Shown here: positions 17,468-26,774 of the stretch, in pieces
How the letters are laid out: each line of letters starts with the position of its first letter
Position numbering within the stretch: position 1 is the stretch's first letter
Source: Pseudomonadota bacterium
GTDB lineage: Bacteria; Pseudomonadota; Gammaproteobacteria; Ga0077536
Direction of reading: 5' to 3'
Assembly (NCBI GenBank): GCA_016719885.1
Contig: JADJYF010000021.1
Coordinates: 1 to 64,000, forward strand
Length of the DNA: 64,000 nt
Made by a program: the position numbers and the translations under genes
Notes under the pieces: model-generated
The model's input: only the letters and a program-made list of their open reading frames with translations
What the model was told of the DNA's origin: nothing
Database searches by the model: none

Positions 17468-19738
17468 TTACGCCACGTCTTCGTCGCGCACGAAACGGTC
17501 GAGAACGTTCTTCGTGAGGCGGGCGACATCGTTGTCACCGTTGTTCCAGGGCAGGGCCTGACCCCAGGCAATCGAGCCGGTCGAGAACACCGCGCCGCCA
17601 GCGCGACTCTTGAACAGGGTCATGTCGGCCCGGATCTGGAAGTCCTGGGTACCGCCCATGCCGGGCAGGTTGAACATCACTTCCTCGCCGACGTGGGGAT
17701 AGTTGTCGGAGTGGCCGCTGGAGGCCGCCAGCAGGAAGGTGTCGGGCGGCGTGCCCCACATGAGATCGTAGCGATCCAGCTCGAGGCCGGCGGCGCCGCC
17801 CAAGGCCAGGCCGTGATCGCCGAACTTCTCGCCCACCCCTTCGAAGATGTAGGAGACGCGCGGATCGTAGGAATCCGGCAGGCGCCGGTAGGGCTTGCAC
17901 TCGTCCATGCCTTCGCTGGTGAAGCCCACGCCCATGGATTTCTGCGGCGCGCGGCCGCGGTCGCGCCAGATGCCGCTCTTCTCGCCGGTCGAGGCCAGGT
18001 AGTACTCGCCGGGCGCCGCCTGCCAGGCGCGCGAGCCGGAATTGAGCTTGCGCACTTCCATGCACCAGGGCTCGTCGGGGCGGAAACCCACCACCCAGTA
18101 ATAGCCGTTGGCGCCGAGGTACATCACGCGCCCACCCCGGGCCAGGTACTGGTCGGTGGCGTCCATCATGCGCTCCGAGTAGTACTCGGAGTGCGTGCCG
18201 TTCAGCACCACGTTGTACGGCGCAAGCAGGGCCGCGCCCTCGCGGTCGAGATCCTCGTCGGTGATGACGTCGAAGTCGTGCCCGCACTGCTCCAGCCACC
18301 AGACGATGGACATGTCGGCCGCGAACTGCCACGGCACGCCGGTCGCCGCCATGCGGTGACGCGGGCGCAGGCCCATGATCGGGCGCCGGTAGGAGGTGTA
18401 GCAGACGCCCGCGCCGTCGGCATGGTGGTCATAGGTCGAGGCGCCGAACTCGGGATGGGCGCCGAGGAAATAGTCGTCGTCGTGCAGGATGAGGCCGTGA
18501 CCGGTGATGGCTTCCACCACGCCCGGGTCGCCCAGCACGAAACGCTCGTTGGCGTAGGCGAGGTAGCTCGCGGTCGGCATCAGCATCGCGACCTTGGCGG
18601 TCGCGGTGGTGGGGCGCACGAAGAACGTGACGTGGTCCTCGACGCCGCCGCCGCGCAGGCGCGCCGCGTACACGCCGCTCTTGAGATCCGCCGGCACCGT
18701 CCAGCGGAAAGTCGGCTGCCAGCGGCAATCGATGATCGCGTCGTCGTTGAAATAGATGCCGCCGTACTGCGCCGGCGCCAGGCGGAAGCAATCGTCCTTG
18801 CCGCGCCAGTTCCAGCCGGTCATGGCGCGCACCGGGCGGTTGTAACCCTGGCCGTGCAACCCATGGGGGCCGGTGTCGACCACGCGGTCGCCGATGCCAT
18901 CGTCGGTGTAGCCGGCGCTGGTATCCCAGTAGGCGACCGTGCTGGCGCCCTGCGGCGCCTGGCCTTCCTTGAGGCGTGTGAGCTCGGCCAAGCCCAGCGC
19001 GCCGGCCTGGATGCCGGGGCGGTCCAGCTTGCCGTTGAACAGGCCCACCACCACCGGACCGTGGCCCGCGCGCTGGTCATGGAAGCCCGCCAGCAGCAGA
19101 TCGACGCCGGCCGCTTGTGGCGTCAACGCCAGTGCACCAGCGACGCGCGTGCCGTCGTCCAACTCGAGCAGCGGGCTCAAATGACTGTTGTAGGCGTTGA
19201 CCACCGCCTCCTGGTAGAGCTCGACCGTGCCCTTCTCGGCATCGAAGGCCGCCGCCACGAAGTACCAGATGCGCGGCGTGAGCGCCCGCTCGCTGGCCAC
19301 CTCGTGCACCGCCTGGCCGTCACCGGCCCAGAACGACAGGCAGCCGTTCTCGTTGAGGCCGAGGCCATAGCCGCGACGGCTGGCCGCATCGAACTGCGTG
19401 ACCAGGCCCGCCCTGCCCTTGCCGGGCGTGGTCGCCCACACGAAGGCATGCACGGTGAAACTGCCGGCCGGCGTCAGGCGCCCTGCCGGGTCGGCGACAC
19501 GCACGAAACTGCCGGTCTGGGTGAACTGGGTCGTGAGCGCGACCGTGCCGTTCATGCTGGCCGCCACTTCGCGTTCGACGAAGCCCGGTCCGCCGGGCGC
19601 CATGTCGCCGTGGATGAGACGCACGAGCTGCACCTGGGCTTCGGCGACGCCTTCGGCGCTGACCATGAATTGCACGCTCTCGCCCGCACGTACCGAGAGG
19701 CTGTCGACGTAACCGGTGATGAAAGGGGTGTTGGCCAT
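17468..19738 (-). CDS. dmfA2: N,N-dimethylformamidase-type large subunit
   Basis: This 756-residue protein matches the large subunit of DMFase (about 760 residues), which cleaves dimethylformamide to formate and dimethylamine as an alpha-beta heteromer. An N-terminal beta region (1-90) leads to a LamG-like jelly roll (about 92-240) and a C-terminal catalytic domain (about 300-756). The known enzyme holds one iron with two tyrosines and a glutamate. As I recall these are Tyr399, Tyr440 and Glu521 in the Paracoccus enzyme; the best matches here are Tyr395 (SYLAYANE), Tyr436 (STYDHH) and Glu518 (THSEYYS), nearly the same spacing. The start overlaps the small-subunit stop (TAATG). The true substrate may be another amide. 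Confidence 0.82.
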   Translation of the reverse strand: MANTPFITGYVDSLSVRAGESVQFMVSAEGVAEAQVQLVRLIHGDMAPGGPGFVEREVAASMNGTVALTTQFTQTGSFVRVADPAGRLTPAGSFTVHAFVWATTPGKGRAGLVTQFDAASRRGYGLGLNENGCLSFWAGDGQAVHEVASERALTPRIWYFVAAAFDAEKGTVELYQEAVVNAYNSHLSPLLELDDGTRVAGALALTPQAAGVDLLLAGFHDQRAGHGPVVVGLFNGKLDRPGIQAGALGLAELTRLKEGQAPQGASTVAYWDTSAGYTDDGIGDRVVDTGPHGLHGQGYNRPVRAMTGWNWRGKDDCFRLAPAQYGGIYFNDDAIIDCRWQPTFRWTVPADLKSGVYAARLRGGGVEDHVTFFVRPTTATAKVAMLMPTASYLAYANERFVLGDPGVVEAITGHGLILHDDDYFLGAHPEFGASTYDHHADGAGVCYTSYRRPIMGLRPRHRMAATGVPWQFAADMSIVWWLEQCGHDFDVITDEDLDREGAALLAPYNVVLNGTHSEYYSERMMDATDQYLARGGRVMYLGANGYYWVVGFRPDEPWCMEVRKLNSGSRAWQAAPGEYYLASTGEKSGIWRDRGRAPQKSMGVGFTSEGMDECKPYRRLPDSYDPRVSYIFEGVGEKFGDHGLALGGAAGLELDRYDLMWGTPPDTFLLAASSGHSDNYPHVGEEVMFNLPGMGGTQDFQIRADMTLFKSRAGGAVFSTGSIAWGQALPWNNGDNDVARLTKNVLDRFVRDEDVA

Positions 19739-20100
19739 TACTTGGCTCCTGTGCTGCGCATGAGATCTTCGAGGTTGCGCAGGAACACCGCGTGCAAGGC
19801 CTCGTTCTGGTCGGTGTAGACGACATCATCCACCGGCGTCGGCTCGGAGCCTTCGCTGACCGGCAGGCGGATGACCTGGAATTCGCGACACGGCACGCGC
19901 GAGTACAAGGCATAGGCCGGCGCGCGGCGGAACATGTTCAAGAGCCGCATGAGCGTATCGCTGTGCTGCCCCAAGGGCCGGCGGCGGTGTTCTTCGATGA
20001 GGTCTTCGGTGATCAAGGGCCGCATCTCGGCCCGGAGTTCTTCGGTGAAGCGCGCATAGACGAGCAGCTGGCGATCGGCCGGCAAGGCGGTGGTGGTCAT
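19738..20100 (-). CDS. dmfA1: N,N-dimethylformamidase-type small subunit
   Basis: This 120-residue protein precedes and overlaps the large subunit by one base, the arrangement of dmfA1-dmfA2; the known small subunit is about 130 residues. The helical N-terminal half (ELRAEMRPLITEDLIEEHRRRP) and a strand segment CREFQVIRLPVSEG fit a small partner subunit rather than a catalytic one. GGGGGAA precedes ATG 20100. The call depends mainly on position, size and pairing. Confidence 0.72.
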   Translation of the reverse strand: MTTTALPADRQLLVYARFTEELRAEMRPLITEDLIEEHRRRPLGQHSDTLMRLLNMFRRAPAYALYSRVPCREFQVIRLPVSEGSEPTPVDDVVYTDQNEALHAVFLRNLEDLMRSTGAK

Positions 20101-20161
20101 GGTTCCCCCGGAGCAGTGAAGCAAAGGGCGAGTATAACCGCGTGTTTCAGTCGACCTGTAG

Positions 20162-20179
20162 GTGCGAATTCATTCGCAC
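20162..20179 (-). repeat. REP-like palindrome, copy F
   Basis: Core GTGCGAATTCATTCGCAC preceded by CCTGTAG and followed by ATTCA. It forms an inverted pair with copy G 40 bases on. Confidence 0.87.
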
Positions 20180-20218
20180 ATTCACCGCTGCTCCCCGACG
20201 CTCGCGCCATGCATGGAT

Positions 20219-20236
20219 GTGCGAATGAATTCGCAC
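20219..20236 (+). repeat. REP-like palindrome, copy G
   Basis: Core GTGCGAATGAATTCGCAC followed by CTACG. It is the inverted partner of copy F. Both lie after the lipoprotein gene and before the dmf-type operon. Confidence 0.87.
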
Positions 20237-20261
20237 CTACGTCTGACACCCGGTCGAACAA

Positions 20262-20675
20262 TCAAAACGTCGGCGCTGTCGGCAGCAGTGCTTCCAGGTC
20301 TTTCACCGCGCGATCGCAGGCCGGTGCGGCGCTAGGCATCTCGAGTTTGTCGAGGAGATCCATCTTGCGCCCTTCGGCCTTGGCGCTGACCAGGTCGATC
20401 AGCGGCCGGCAGGCGTCTTCCATCGCCTCTTCGGCGCGCAGCAGGCGCGCGTCCGATGCGAGGCCTTCGTTGCCGAGGCCGACGTCGGCGCGAATCAAGC
20501 GGTCGACCACGCGGTTCTGACGGCGAAACACCGTTTCCGCGTAGGCCTTGAACTCGGCCTTGCTCATGGTTTGCGTGCGCCCGTCGGGATAGCGCACTTC
20601 GACCTGCGTGCAGGCGCCGAGCAGCACGGCCGTCGCCAGGCCAGCGCATTGCGTGATTCGCCGCCGGATTGCCAT
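20262..20675 (-). CDS. Small lipoprotein of unknown function
   Basis: This 137-residue protein has a lipoprotein signal: basic MAIRRR, a hydrophobic stretch and the lipobox VLLGAC with lipidated Cys22. The mature part is largely helical and acidic/basic mixed, with four further cysteines at most, and no recognised domain. It precedes the dmf-type operon on the same strand but two REP palindromes intervene, so co-transcription is doubtful. Confidence 0.7.
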   Translation of the reverse strand: MAIRRRITQCAGLATAVLLGACTQVEVRYPDGRTQTMSKAEFKAYAETVFRRQNRVVDRLIRADVGLGNEGLASDARLLRAEEAMEDACRPLIDLVSAKAEGRKMDLLDKLEMPSAAPACDRAVKDLEALLPTAPTF

Positions 20676-20736
20676 TACCCGTCACCATCGCCCGCGCGTC
20701 GTCATTTCGAGTATAGGTGAGCGTTGTGACGTTGCG

Positions 20737-21795
20737 TCACGCAAAAGCGTGAACCACGGCCTCCTGTGCGGCGTCGAGTTGCGCGATCAGCGAACCGGCG
20801 GCGGCGAGCTGACCGCGGGCGCGCGCCAGGTTGTGTGCGCCGCGCGAATCGTAACGGCTGGCGTCCCAACCGAAATAGCTCTCTTCCAGCGCATCGACCA
20901 GGAAACGCACCGCGAGCTCGAGATGGATCTCGAGCGTGGCGGGCACCATGGCGGCGATTTCCCCGGCGCTGACGAAGGCGCGTGCGACGCGCCCGTAGCC
21001 ATGCATCGCGGCCGTGAACAGCGGCAGTTCGAAACGCGCCAGCGGGTCGTCCTCGCGGCGCGGATTGCACCATGATCGCATGGCATCGCCGAGTTCCAGC
21101 GGCAAGGCCATGGGCGCAAGCGTGTCGAGGTCGACCAGGCACAGCGCGTGCGTGCCGGCCGCATCGAACAACAGGTTGGAGATCTTGGGATCGCCGTGCA
21201 CGAGCCGCGGCGCGGTGGCGGCGGGCGCCGCATGCGCGCCGCGCAGGGCGTCGATGTCATCGCAGGCCACGCGCACCTCGCCGCCGAGGCGATGGTCGCC
21301 GGCCACGCCCAGCGCCGCGTCGAGACGCGCTCGATGGCGCGCGAAGTCGTGGATGGGTGCGCGCTCGATGCGCAGCGCATGGGGGAAATCGACGAGCGCG
21401 GCATGGAAGCGCGCCAGCAGTTCGCCGGCCGCCTGGGCCTGGGCCGGCGTGTCGAGGAAATCGAAGGCGCGACCCTCCACCCAGGTCATCACGCGCCAGC
21501 GCCCACCCGCGTGCTCGACGGCCAAGGCATCGTCACGGGTGCGTACGAGTTGCGGCGTCAGCATGCCGCGCGCGGCGAGATGGGCACACACCGCTTCGAT
21601 GTTGTGATTGACGCCCGCGCCGAACACCGGGTGCAGGCGCTGCAAGGCGTAATGCCGGCCATCGCGGGTCGTGACCTTCAAGGTCAGGTTGACCAGGCCC
21701 TGGGTGATGTGCGCGATGTGCGTGACATCGAGCGCGTAATGCGTGAGCACGGCGTCGGCGGCGCTGCGCCAGGAGGACGGATCTGCGGCTGTCAC
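20737..21795 (-). CDS. APH-family phosphotransferase (NahK/sugar-kinase-like)
   Basis: This 352-residue kinase has the aminoglycoside-phosphotransferase fold: ITQGLVNLTLKV glycine-rich loop, YALQRLHPVF (ATP-binding Lys replaced by a Q-R context), LVHGDPKISNLLFD catalytic loop and CLVDLDTLAPM metal-binding Asp. The HGDPK-x-x-N pattern and the GDAMRSWCNP segment resemble N-acetylhexosamine 1-kinases more than antibiotic kinases. The start is GTG 21795 with GAGGAA ten bases upstream. The neighbours give no pathway. Confidence 0.72.
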   Translation of the reverse strand: MTAADPSSWRSAADAVLTHYALDVTHIAHITQGLVNLTLKVTTRDGRHYALQRLHPVFGAGVNHNIEAVCAHLAARGMLTPQLVRTRDDALAVEHAGGRWRVMTWVEGRAFDFLDTPAQAQAAGELLARFHAALVDFPHALRIERAPIHDFARHRARLDAALGVAGDHRLGGEVRVACDDIDALRGAHAAPAATAPRLVHGDPKISNLLFDAAGTHALCLVDLDTLAPMALPLELGDAMRSWCNPRREDDPLARFELPLFTAAMHGYGRVARAFVSAGEIAAMVPATLEIHLELAVRFLVDALEESYFGWDASRYDSRGAHNLARARGQLAAAGSLIAQLDAAQEAVVHAFA

Positions 21796-21896
21796 CTGCG
21801 GGGAATTCCTCGTTGCGCGCTACGGCGCCGGTTCGATGATCGACCTTGCCCCACGCCGCGAGTGCAAGTGCGCTTGCCCATCGCGCCTGGCGCGCT

Positions 21897-22331
21897 TCAC
21901 GCCTGGCGCAGCGCGTGGAGCTCGCGCTCGAGCTCGGCGATGCGCGCGTGGGCGGCGTCGCGCTCGCGTGCCACGCGCGCGGTCTCGGCCAGCGCCTCGA
22001 AGGAGGCCTGCTCGGCGCGGCTGGCGCGTTCCAGGGCGAGGCTGCGCTGTGCCGACATCAACTGCTCGCGGCGCGAAGGCCCGAACACGCGCGCCCACCA
22101 GCCGTCTTCCTCGGCGGCCGCGCCGCGCGCGCTGTCGTCGACTTCGAACTCGGCGCGCAGCGCCGTGAATTCGTCGCGTGCGAGATGCACTTCGCCGGCG
22201 GTCTTCAAGGCATCCAGCACCGCGCTTTCGTGATCGGCGGTAAATTCTTCCGGTGGTGTGGCGCGCGCGATGGCGAGCAGCGCGCGCGCCTCGTGAAAGC
22301 CCGCCGCGCCTTCCTCAAAGCTGACTTCCAT
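21897..22331 (-). CDS. Small acidic coiled-coil protein, unknown
   Basis: This 144-residue protein is mostly helical. The C-terminal half (about 90-144) is a coiled coil rich in Ala, Arg and Glu, ending ELERELHALRQA. The middle contains EEDGWWARVFGPSRREQL, a possible amphipathic segment. It starts at ATG 22331 with GAGGATC upstream, 15 bases after the M16 protease stop, so both are likely one transcript. No known family is recognised. Confidence 0.6.
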   Translation of the reverse strand: MEVSFEEGAAGFHEARALLAIARATPPEEFTADHESAVLDALKTAGEVHLARDEFTALRAEFEVDDSARGAAAEEDGWWARVFGPSRREQLMSAQRSLALERASRAEQASFEALAETARVARERDAAHARIAELERELHALRQA

Positions 22332-22346
22332 GGCCGATCCTCGTGC

Positions 22347-25238
22347 TCAGAGTTTGCCGAAAGTGAGATCGGCCGCGGCGAAATCGCCTTCGCTCGCGCT
22401 GCTGCACACCACCGCCACGCGGCCGCTGCCGGGCGCCAGGTAACGGGCCGCCACCGCGCGCAGGGCCGCGTGATCGGCGGCCAGCACGCGCGCGCGGAAA
22501 CGCTCACGAAACGCATCGTCGCGGCCGTACAGCGCATTGGTGAAGGCGCGCTCGCACTCGCCGGCCGGTGAACGCGGCTGATCGAGCGCGCGTATGGTGC
22601 CGAGCACCGCTTCCTCGAGGCGCTGCTTGTCGTCGTCCTCTTCGAACCACGCCAAGGCCCTGTCGAAATCGTTTAAGGTCGCCAGCGCGCGCGGGTCGCG
22701 ATAGGAATAAAAGCGGAAGGTCGCGCTGTCGGTGTCGTAGCTCGCGCCGGAACCATAGGCGCCGCCCTTCTCGCGGATCTCGCCGTGCAGGAAGCCATCC
22801 TGCAGGTAGCGGCCAAGCACCGCGAGCAGCGGCGCGTCGGCGTGATCCTCGGCAACCGCGGCGTAGGCCTTGGCGGAGAAATTGACCTGCGAATTGATCA
22901 GCCAGCCATTGCACGGCGAGCCCGCGGCGATGCGCGCGACGAACGGCGCGCACAGCGGCAGGCGCGGTGCGCCGACACCCGCCGCCAGCGGCGCGGCGCC
23001 GTCCAGCACCGTTGCGTCGCCGAACAGCGCCACGCGTCGCGGCGCATGGCGCAGCTTGCCGCGTATCGACGCGAACAGCGCAAACAGCCTCGCGAGGGTG
23101 GCGTCATCCTCGGCCGCCGCCAGTTCTTTCAGGATGTGATGGGCGGCAGGACCATCCCACAGGTCATCCAGCGCGGCGCCGTCCGAAAAGCCGCGCGCGG
23201 CGCTGATCACGGCCAGCTGATGCCCGCGATCGGTGAGCGACTGTTCGGCTTCGGCGCGCGACTGCAGCAGCAATTCGCGCAGGTGTTCGACTTCATCGAA
23301 ACGCACGCCGTCGAGCATTTCGTTGACGATGGCGATGACCTCGTCGCGCTTGCGCGCGAGACCCTTGCCGGTGATCACGAACCAGCCGCGCAGCGCGCCG
23401 CCGGCCACCGGCGCGCGCGCCATGGTGTTGGTACCGAAGCTGCCGGACAGCGCGCGGCGTGTCTGCACCGCCAGGTAATCCTCGTCGCCGTGTCCGAACT
23501 CGGTCAGGTATTCCGACAGCAGCGGCAACACGCGCAGTTCATCGGCCGAGAGATCCGGCAGGTCGTACACCAGCTGCATGCGGAAAATGCCGTTGGCCGC
23601 GCAATCGTAGCGATGCACTTCGACGCCCTGGTGGCTGCTGAGCACGGCGCGCGGCGCCGGCGTCGGCGCCGGCACGTCGGCCAGCGTCACGCGCGGCAGC
23701 ACGTCCGGATCGTCCACGCGCGCCTGGCGCTCACGCAGCGCCGCGGCCTGCGCCAGCAGCGTGGCGCGCGCGTCTTCATTCATGTGGCTGGCCAACGCTT
23801 CGAGGCGCGCGAGCTCGATCGCTTCGTCGTGCTCGGCCTTGGCCGCGTCGGGCGCCATGCTCACCCGCACGCGATGCAGGTTGCCCAGCAACAGGCGCCG
23901 CACCAGGCCGGCCACGAAGCCCGGCGCGCGGATGTCGCGGCGCAGGCTGTCCAGCACCCGGTCGAGTTCCAGCAGGCGCGCCGGGTCGCGGCGATACATG
24001 GCCGCCGGCATCACGCGGCCCATCAGCTGCAGGCCGAAAGGATAGCTGCCGCCGCCGATGTCACGCTGCGCCATCTCGATGCGGTCAAGCACCGCGTCGA
24101 GCGTCGCGCCATCGACGCCCTCGCGCGCCACGCGCTCCAGCACTTCAATGATGCCGCGCTCCAGCGCATCGGCATGTTGGAGATCGCTGCCCTCCACGCC
24201 ACATACGAACACCAGTTGGCGCGCCGAGTCATCCACCCCGCACAGTTCCGACGGCGCATCGGCGAGTTCGGTGGTTTCGAGGAAATGACGCAGCGGCGAG
24301 GCGCTGTGTTCGAGCAGGATCGATGACAGCAGGTGCGCCTGCACGACGTCGTCGGGCTCAGCCGCTTCGCCCAACAGCCACGCCCACACGATGTGCGTGG
24401 CGCGCTCGTCCTCCTGTTCGGCCGCGTAACGCACCTCGACGCTGCGCGGCGCGCTGAACGGCGTCTGCAAAGGGCTCATGATGATGCCTTCGGGACGCGT
24501 GAAGCGCGCCAGCACCAGTTCGGCGATATGACGTTGATGCTCGCTCTCGGGAAAGCTGCCATAGGTCATGAACACCGCGTTGCCGGGGTGATAGTGACGG
24601 GCATGGAAATCGCGCAGCGCGGCGTGCGTGAGATCGGGGATCGCGAGCGGCTCGCCGCCGCTGTTGTGGCGATAAACCGTGTCCGGAAACAGCGCGGCGT
24701 GCAGGTGATGGTAGAGCTGCGCGAGCGGCGAGCTCATCGCCCCCTTCATCTCGTTGTAGACCACGCCGTGGAATTCCAGCGGTGGTTCGTCGGCCGCCTG
24801 TTCGTCGCGCAGTTCGAGACGCCAGCCCTCCTGCGCGAAATCGAGCGGATGCAGGTTCGGAAAGAACACCGCATCGAGATAGACCTTGAGCAGGTTGTCA
24901 AAGTCCTTGCGGTTCTGTGTCGCGAACGGGTAGGCGGTGCTGTCGCTGCTGGTGAAGGCGTTCATGAACGTATTCAAGGAACGGCGCAGCATCATGAAGA
25001 ACGGGTCGCGCACCGGGTAGCGTTGGCTGCCGCACAGGGTGGTGTGCTCGAGGATGTGGGCAACGCCGCTCGAATCCTGCGGCAAGGTCGGCAGCACCAC
25101 CATGAAGGCGTTGTTGGCGTCGTTGCAGGCGAAATGCAGGTGGCGGGCACCGGTGGCGGCATGCTGGTACTGGCGCAGCTCCATGCCCAGCGAGCCGATC
25201 TCGGTGGTGGCGGTCAATTCAAAAGCGGGTGTGGACAT
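22347..25238 (-). CDS. M16C zinc metalloprotease, PreP-like
   Basis: This 963-residue enzyme belongs to the insulinase superfamily, presequence-protease branch, which degrades unfolded peptides inside a closed chamber. The inverted zinc motif HILEH (His61, Glu64, His65) is followed by TTLCGSQRYPVRDPFFMMLRR and NAFTSSDSTAYPF, a PreP-like signature. The distal Glu should lie near EMKGAMSSP. The length fits four M16 domains in one chain. ATG 25238 follows a weak RBS. No signal peptide is seen, so a cytoplasmic peptide-clearing role is likely. A coiled-coil gene follows. Confidence 0.88.
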   Translation of the reverse strand: MSTPAFELTATTEIGSLGMELRQYQHAATGARHLHFACNDANNAFMVVLPTLPQDSSGVAHILEHTTLCGSQRYPVRDPFFMMLRRSLNTFMNAFTSSDSTAYPFATQNRKDFDNLLKVYLDAVFFPNLHPLDFAQEGWRLELRDEQAADEPPLEFHGVVYNEMKGAMSSPLAQLYHHLHAALFPDTVYRHNSGGEPLAIPDLTHAALRDFHARHYHPGNAVFMTYGSFPESEHQRHIAELVLARFTRPEGIIMSPLQTPFSAPRSVEVRYAAEQEDERATHIVWAWLLGEAAEPDDVVQAHLLSSILLEHSASPLRHFLETTELADAPSELCGVDDSARQLVFVCGVEGSDLQHADALERGIIEVLERVAREGVDGATLDAVLDRIEMAQRDIGGGSYPFGLQLMGRVMPAAMYRRDPARLLELDRVLDSLRRDIRAPGFVAGLVRRLLLGNLHRVRVSMAPDAAKAEHDEAIELARLEALASHMNEDARATLLAQAAALRERQARVDDPDVLPRVTLADVPAPTPAPRAVLSSHQGVEVHRYDCAANGIFRMQLVYDLPDLSADELRVLPLLSEYLTEFGHGDEDYLAVQTRRALSGSFGTNTMARAPVAGGALRGWFVITGKGLARKRDEVIAIVNEMLDGVRFDEVEHLRELLLQSRAEAEQSLTDRGHQLAVISAARGFSDGAALDDLWDGPAAHHILKELAAAEDDATLARLFALFASIRGKLRHAPRRVALFGDATVLDGAAPLAAGVGAPRLPLCAPFVARIAAGSPCNGWLINSQVNFSAKAYAAVAEDHADAPLLAVLGRYLQDGFLHGEIREKGGAYGSGASYDTDSATFRFYSYRDPRALATLNDFDRALAWFEEDDDKQRLEEAVLGTIRALDQPRSPAGECERAFTNALYGRDDAFRERFRARVLAADHAALRAVAARYLAPGSGRVAVVCSSASEGDFAAADLTFGKL

Positions 25239-25290
25239 CGTTACTCGGTCGCCTGTGCAGGGCATGTCAGGATGTTGGGGCGGCGCGCCT

Positions 25291-25977
25291 TCACGCGATA
25301 CGCGTCAGCGCGGCGCGCAGTTCAGTCAGGGACGCGATCTCGGCCTGGGGCCGCAGGTAATCGTCGGGCCATGGCTCGCCGTCGCGGTTCAACCACACGC
25401 TCGCCAGGGCCGCGCGCCGCGCGCCCTCGATATCGTACAGCGGCTGATCGCCGACGTGCACCGCGCGCGCCGCCGGCACGCCGACGCGCGCCAGGGCCAC
25501 TTCGAACATGCGCGGATCGGGCTTCTGCACGCCGGCCTCGGCGGGCGAGATGCAAAAAGCGAAATAGGGACTGACGCCGGCCACTTCAAGGTCGGCGTTG
25601 CCATTGGTGAGCGCCACCAGCACGTGGTCACGCGCGAGGTCGGCCAGCGTCGGCAGCACATCGTCGAACAGCGTCACCACGCTGCGCTCGCGCACGAACA
25701 GGGCGATGCCGGGCTCGGCCAGCGCCGGATCGTAGTCGTAGGCGGCAAGTTGTTCGCGCAGCGCCAGCAGGCGCAAGGCGGTGAAGTCGTGCGCGACCTC
25801 GGGATGGGTCTTGGCGAGTTGCCAGCGCCAGTGGCGCAGGGATTCGTTGTCGTGCGCGGCGGCGAGGCGCGGCGCGTGCTCGGTGATCCAGGCATGCTGG
25901 AGCTGTTCGGCGCGCAGCAGCGCCGGGCGCGCGTCCCACAGGGTGTCGTCGAGATCGAAGGTAATCACTTCAAACAT
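25291..25977 (-). CDS. HAD-family phosphatase, YigB/YjjG-like
   Basis: This 228-residue protein is a HAD hydrolase of subfamily IA. Motif I is FDLDDTLWDARP (catalytic Asp pair), motif II LTNGNADLE, motif III KPDPRMF, motif IV HVGDQPLYDIEGA. The text of motifs I and II is very close to YigB, which dephosphorylates a riboflavin precursor and FMN. ATG 25977 is preferred over ATG 26010 because AAGAG lies upstream and longer forms would overlap the divergent yajQ promoter. Confidence 0.83.
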   Translation of the reverse strand: MFEVITFDLDDTLWDARPALLRAEQLQHAWITEHAPRLAAAHDNESLRHWRWQLAKTHPEVAHDFTALRLLALREQLAAYDYDPALAEPGIALFVRERSVVTLFDDVLPTLADLARDHVLVALTNGNADLEVAGVSPYFAFCISPAEAGVQKPDPRMFEVALARVGVPAARAVHVGDQPLYDIEGARRAALASVWLNRDGEPWPDDYLRPQAEIASLTELRAALTRIA

Positions 25978-26028
25978 CGTGGCCGCTCTTGGCGCTGTTG
26001 AATAATCCATGCGACGTCGGGTGGCGGC

Positions 26029-26034
26029 TATACT
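26029..26034 (+). promoter_or_regulatory. Possible -10 of yajQ
   Basis: TATACT lies 30 bases before the yajQ start. No good -35 stands at the proper distance, so this is only a partial promoter. Confidence 0.35.
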
Positions 26035-26064
26035 TGCGCACCGGCCGAAATGAAGGAACCGTCC

Positions 26065-26547
26065 ATGCCATCGTTTGATGTCGTCTCTGAAGTCGACAAA
26101 CACGAACTCACCAACGCTGTCGACCAGGCCAATCGCGAGGTCGGACAGCGCTTCGATTTCAAGGGCAGCAAGGCACGGGTCGAGCGCGACGAGTACAAGT
26201 TGACCATCATCGCCGATGGTGAGTTTCAAGCCAAGCAACTGTTGGAAATCTTGCAGACCCGGCTGGCCAAACGCGGTATCGACATCGATTGCCTGGAGGT
26301 CGGCGACTTCGCCTCGAACATCGCCGAAACGCGCCTGCCGGTGACCGTGCGCGAGGGCGTGGACGCCGACACCGGACGCAAGCTCAACAAGCTCATCAAG
26401 GACAGCAAGATCAAGGTCACCTCGCAGATGCAGCAGAACCAGCTGCGCGTGACCGGCAAGAACCGCGACGATTTGCAGGCGGTGATTGCCCTCATCAGGA
26501 ACGCCAAGCTCGGCGTGCCGTTTCAGTTCACCAATTTCCGCGATTGA
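26065..26547 (+). CDS. yajQ: YajQ-family nucleotide-binding protein
   Basis: This 160-residue protein matches YajQ end to end: MPSFDVVSEVDKHELTNAV start, RFDFKGSKA, and a VTSQMQQNQLRVTGKNRDDLQ region, ending PFQFTNFRD. It has two ferredoxin-like domains. In some gammaproteobacteria YajQ proteins bind c-di-GMP and act with a transcription factor. AAGGA lies nine bases before ATG 26065. It is followed by a CPxCG protein and a DUF3301 protein on the same strand with short gaps. Confidence 0.95.
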   Translation: MPSFDVVSEVDKHELTNAVDQANREVGQRFDFKGSKARVERDEYKLTIIADGEFQAKQLLEILQTRLAKRGIDIDCLEVGDFASNIAETRLPVTVREGVDADTGRKLNKLIKDSKIKVTSQMQQNQLRVTGKNRDDLQAVIALIRNAKLGVPFQFTNFRD

Positions 26548-26555
26548 GGCGGGCC

Positions 26556-26744
26556 GTGCGGCAGAGCGAACAACGCTTGCGCTGCCCCTATTGCGGCGAG
26601 CGCATCAGCATGCTGGTCGACCCGTCGGAAGCCGGCCAGGATTACATTGAGGATTGTGAGGTTTGCTGCCGTCCGATCTCCTTGCACGTCGAGGTCGATG
26701 ACGATGAACGGGTGCGCCTGGTGGCACGCCGTGGCGATGACTGA
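26556..26744 (+). CDS. CPxCG zinc-ribbon small protein
   Basis: This 62-residue protein has two cysteine pairs, CPYCGE and CEVCC, spaced as in the CPxCG cysteine-rich family, and an acidic end (EVDDDERVRLVARRGDD). It starts at GTG 26556, eight bases after the yajQ stop, with GAGGCGG overlapping that stop. It probably binds one zinc. The cellular role is unknown. Confidence 0.82.
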   Translation: MRQSEQRLRCPYCGERISMLVDPSEAGQDYIEDCEVCCRPISLHVEVDDDERVRLVARRGDD

Positions 26745-26774
26745 AGCGCGGCCCGGGCGCGGAGCAGCGCGCGC

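Noticed and set aside
17420..19819. A 799-codon open frame opposite dmfA2
   Set aside because: Composition is His/Arg/Ala/Val-rich without motifs, while the other strand encodes a recognised enzyme and terminator.
20737..21795. Aminoglycoside resistance kinase
   Set aside because: The catalytic loop HGDPKxxN and the GDAMRSW segment resemble sugar kinases; no resistance context.
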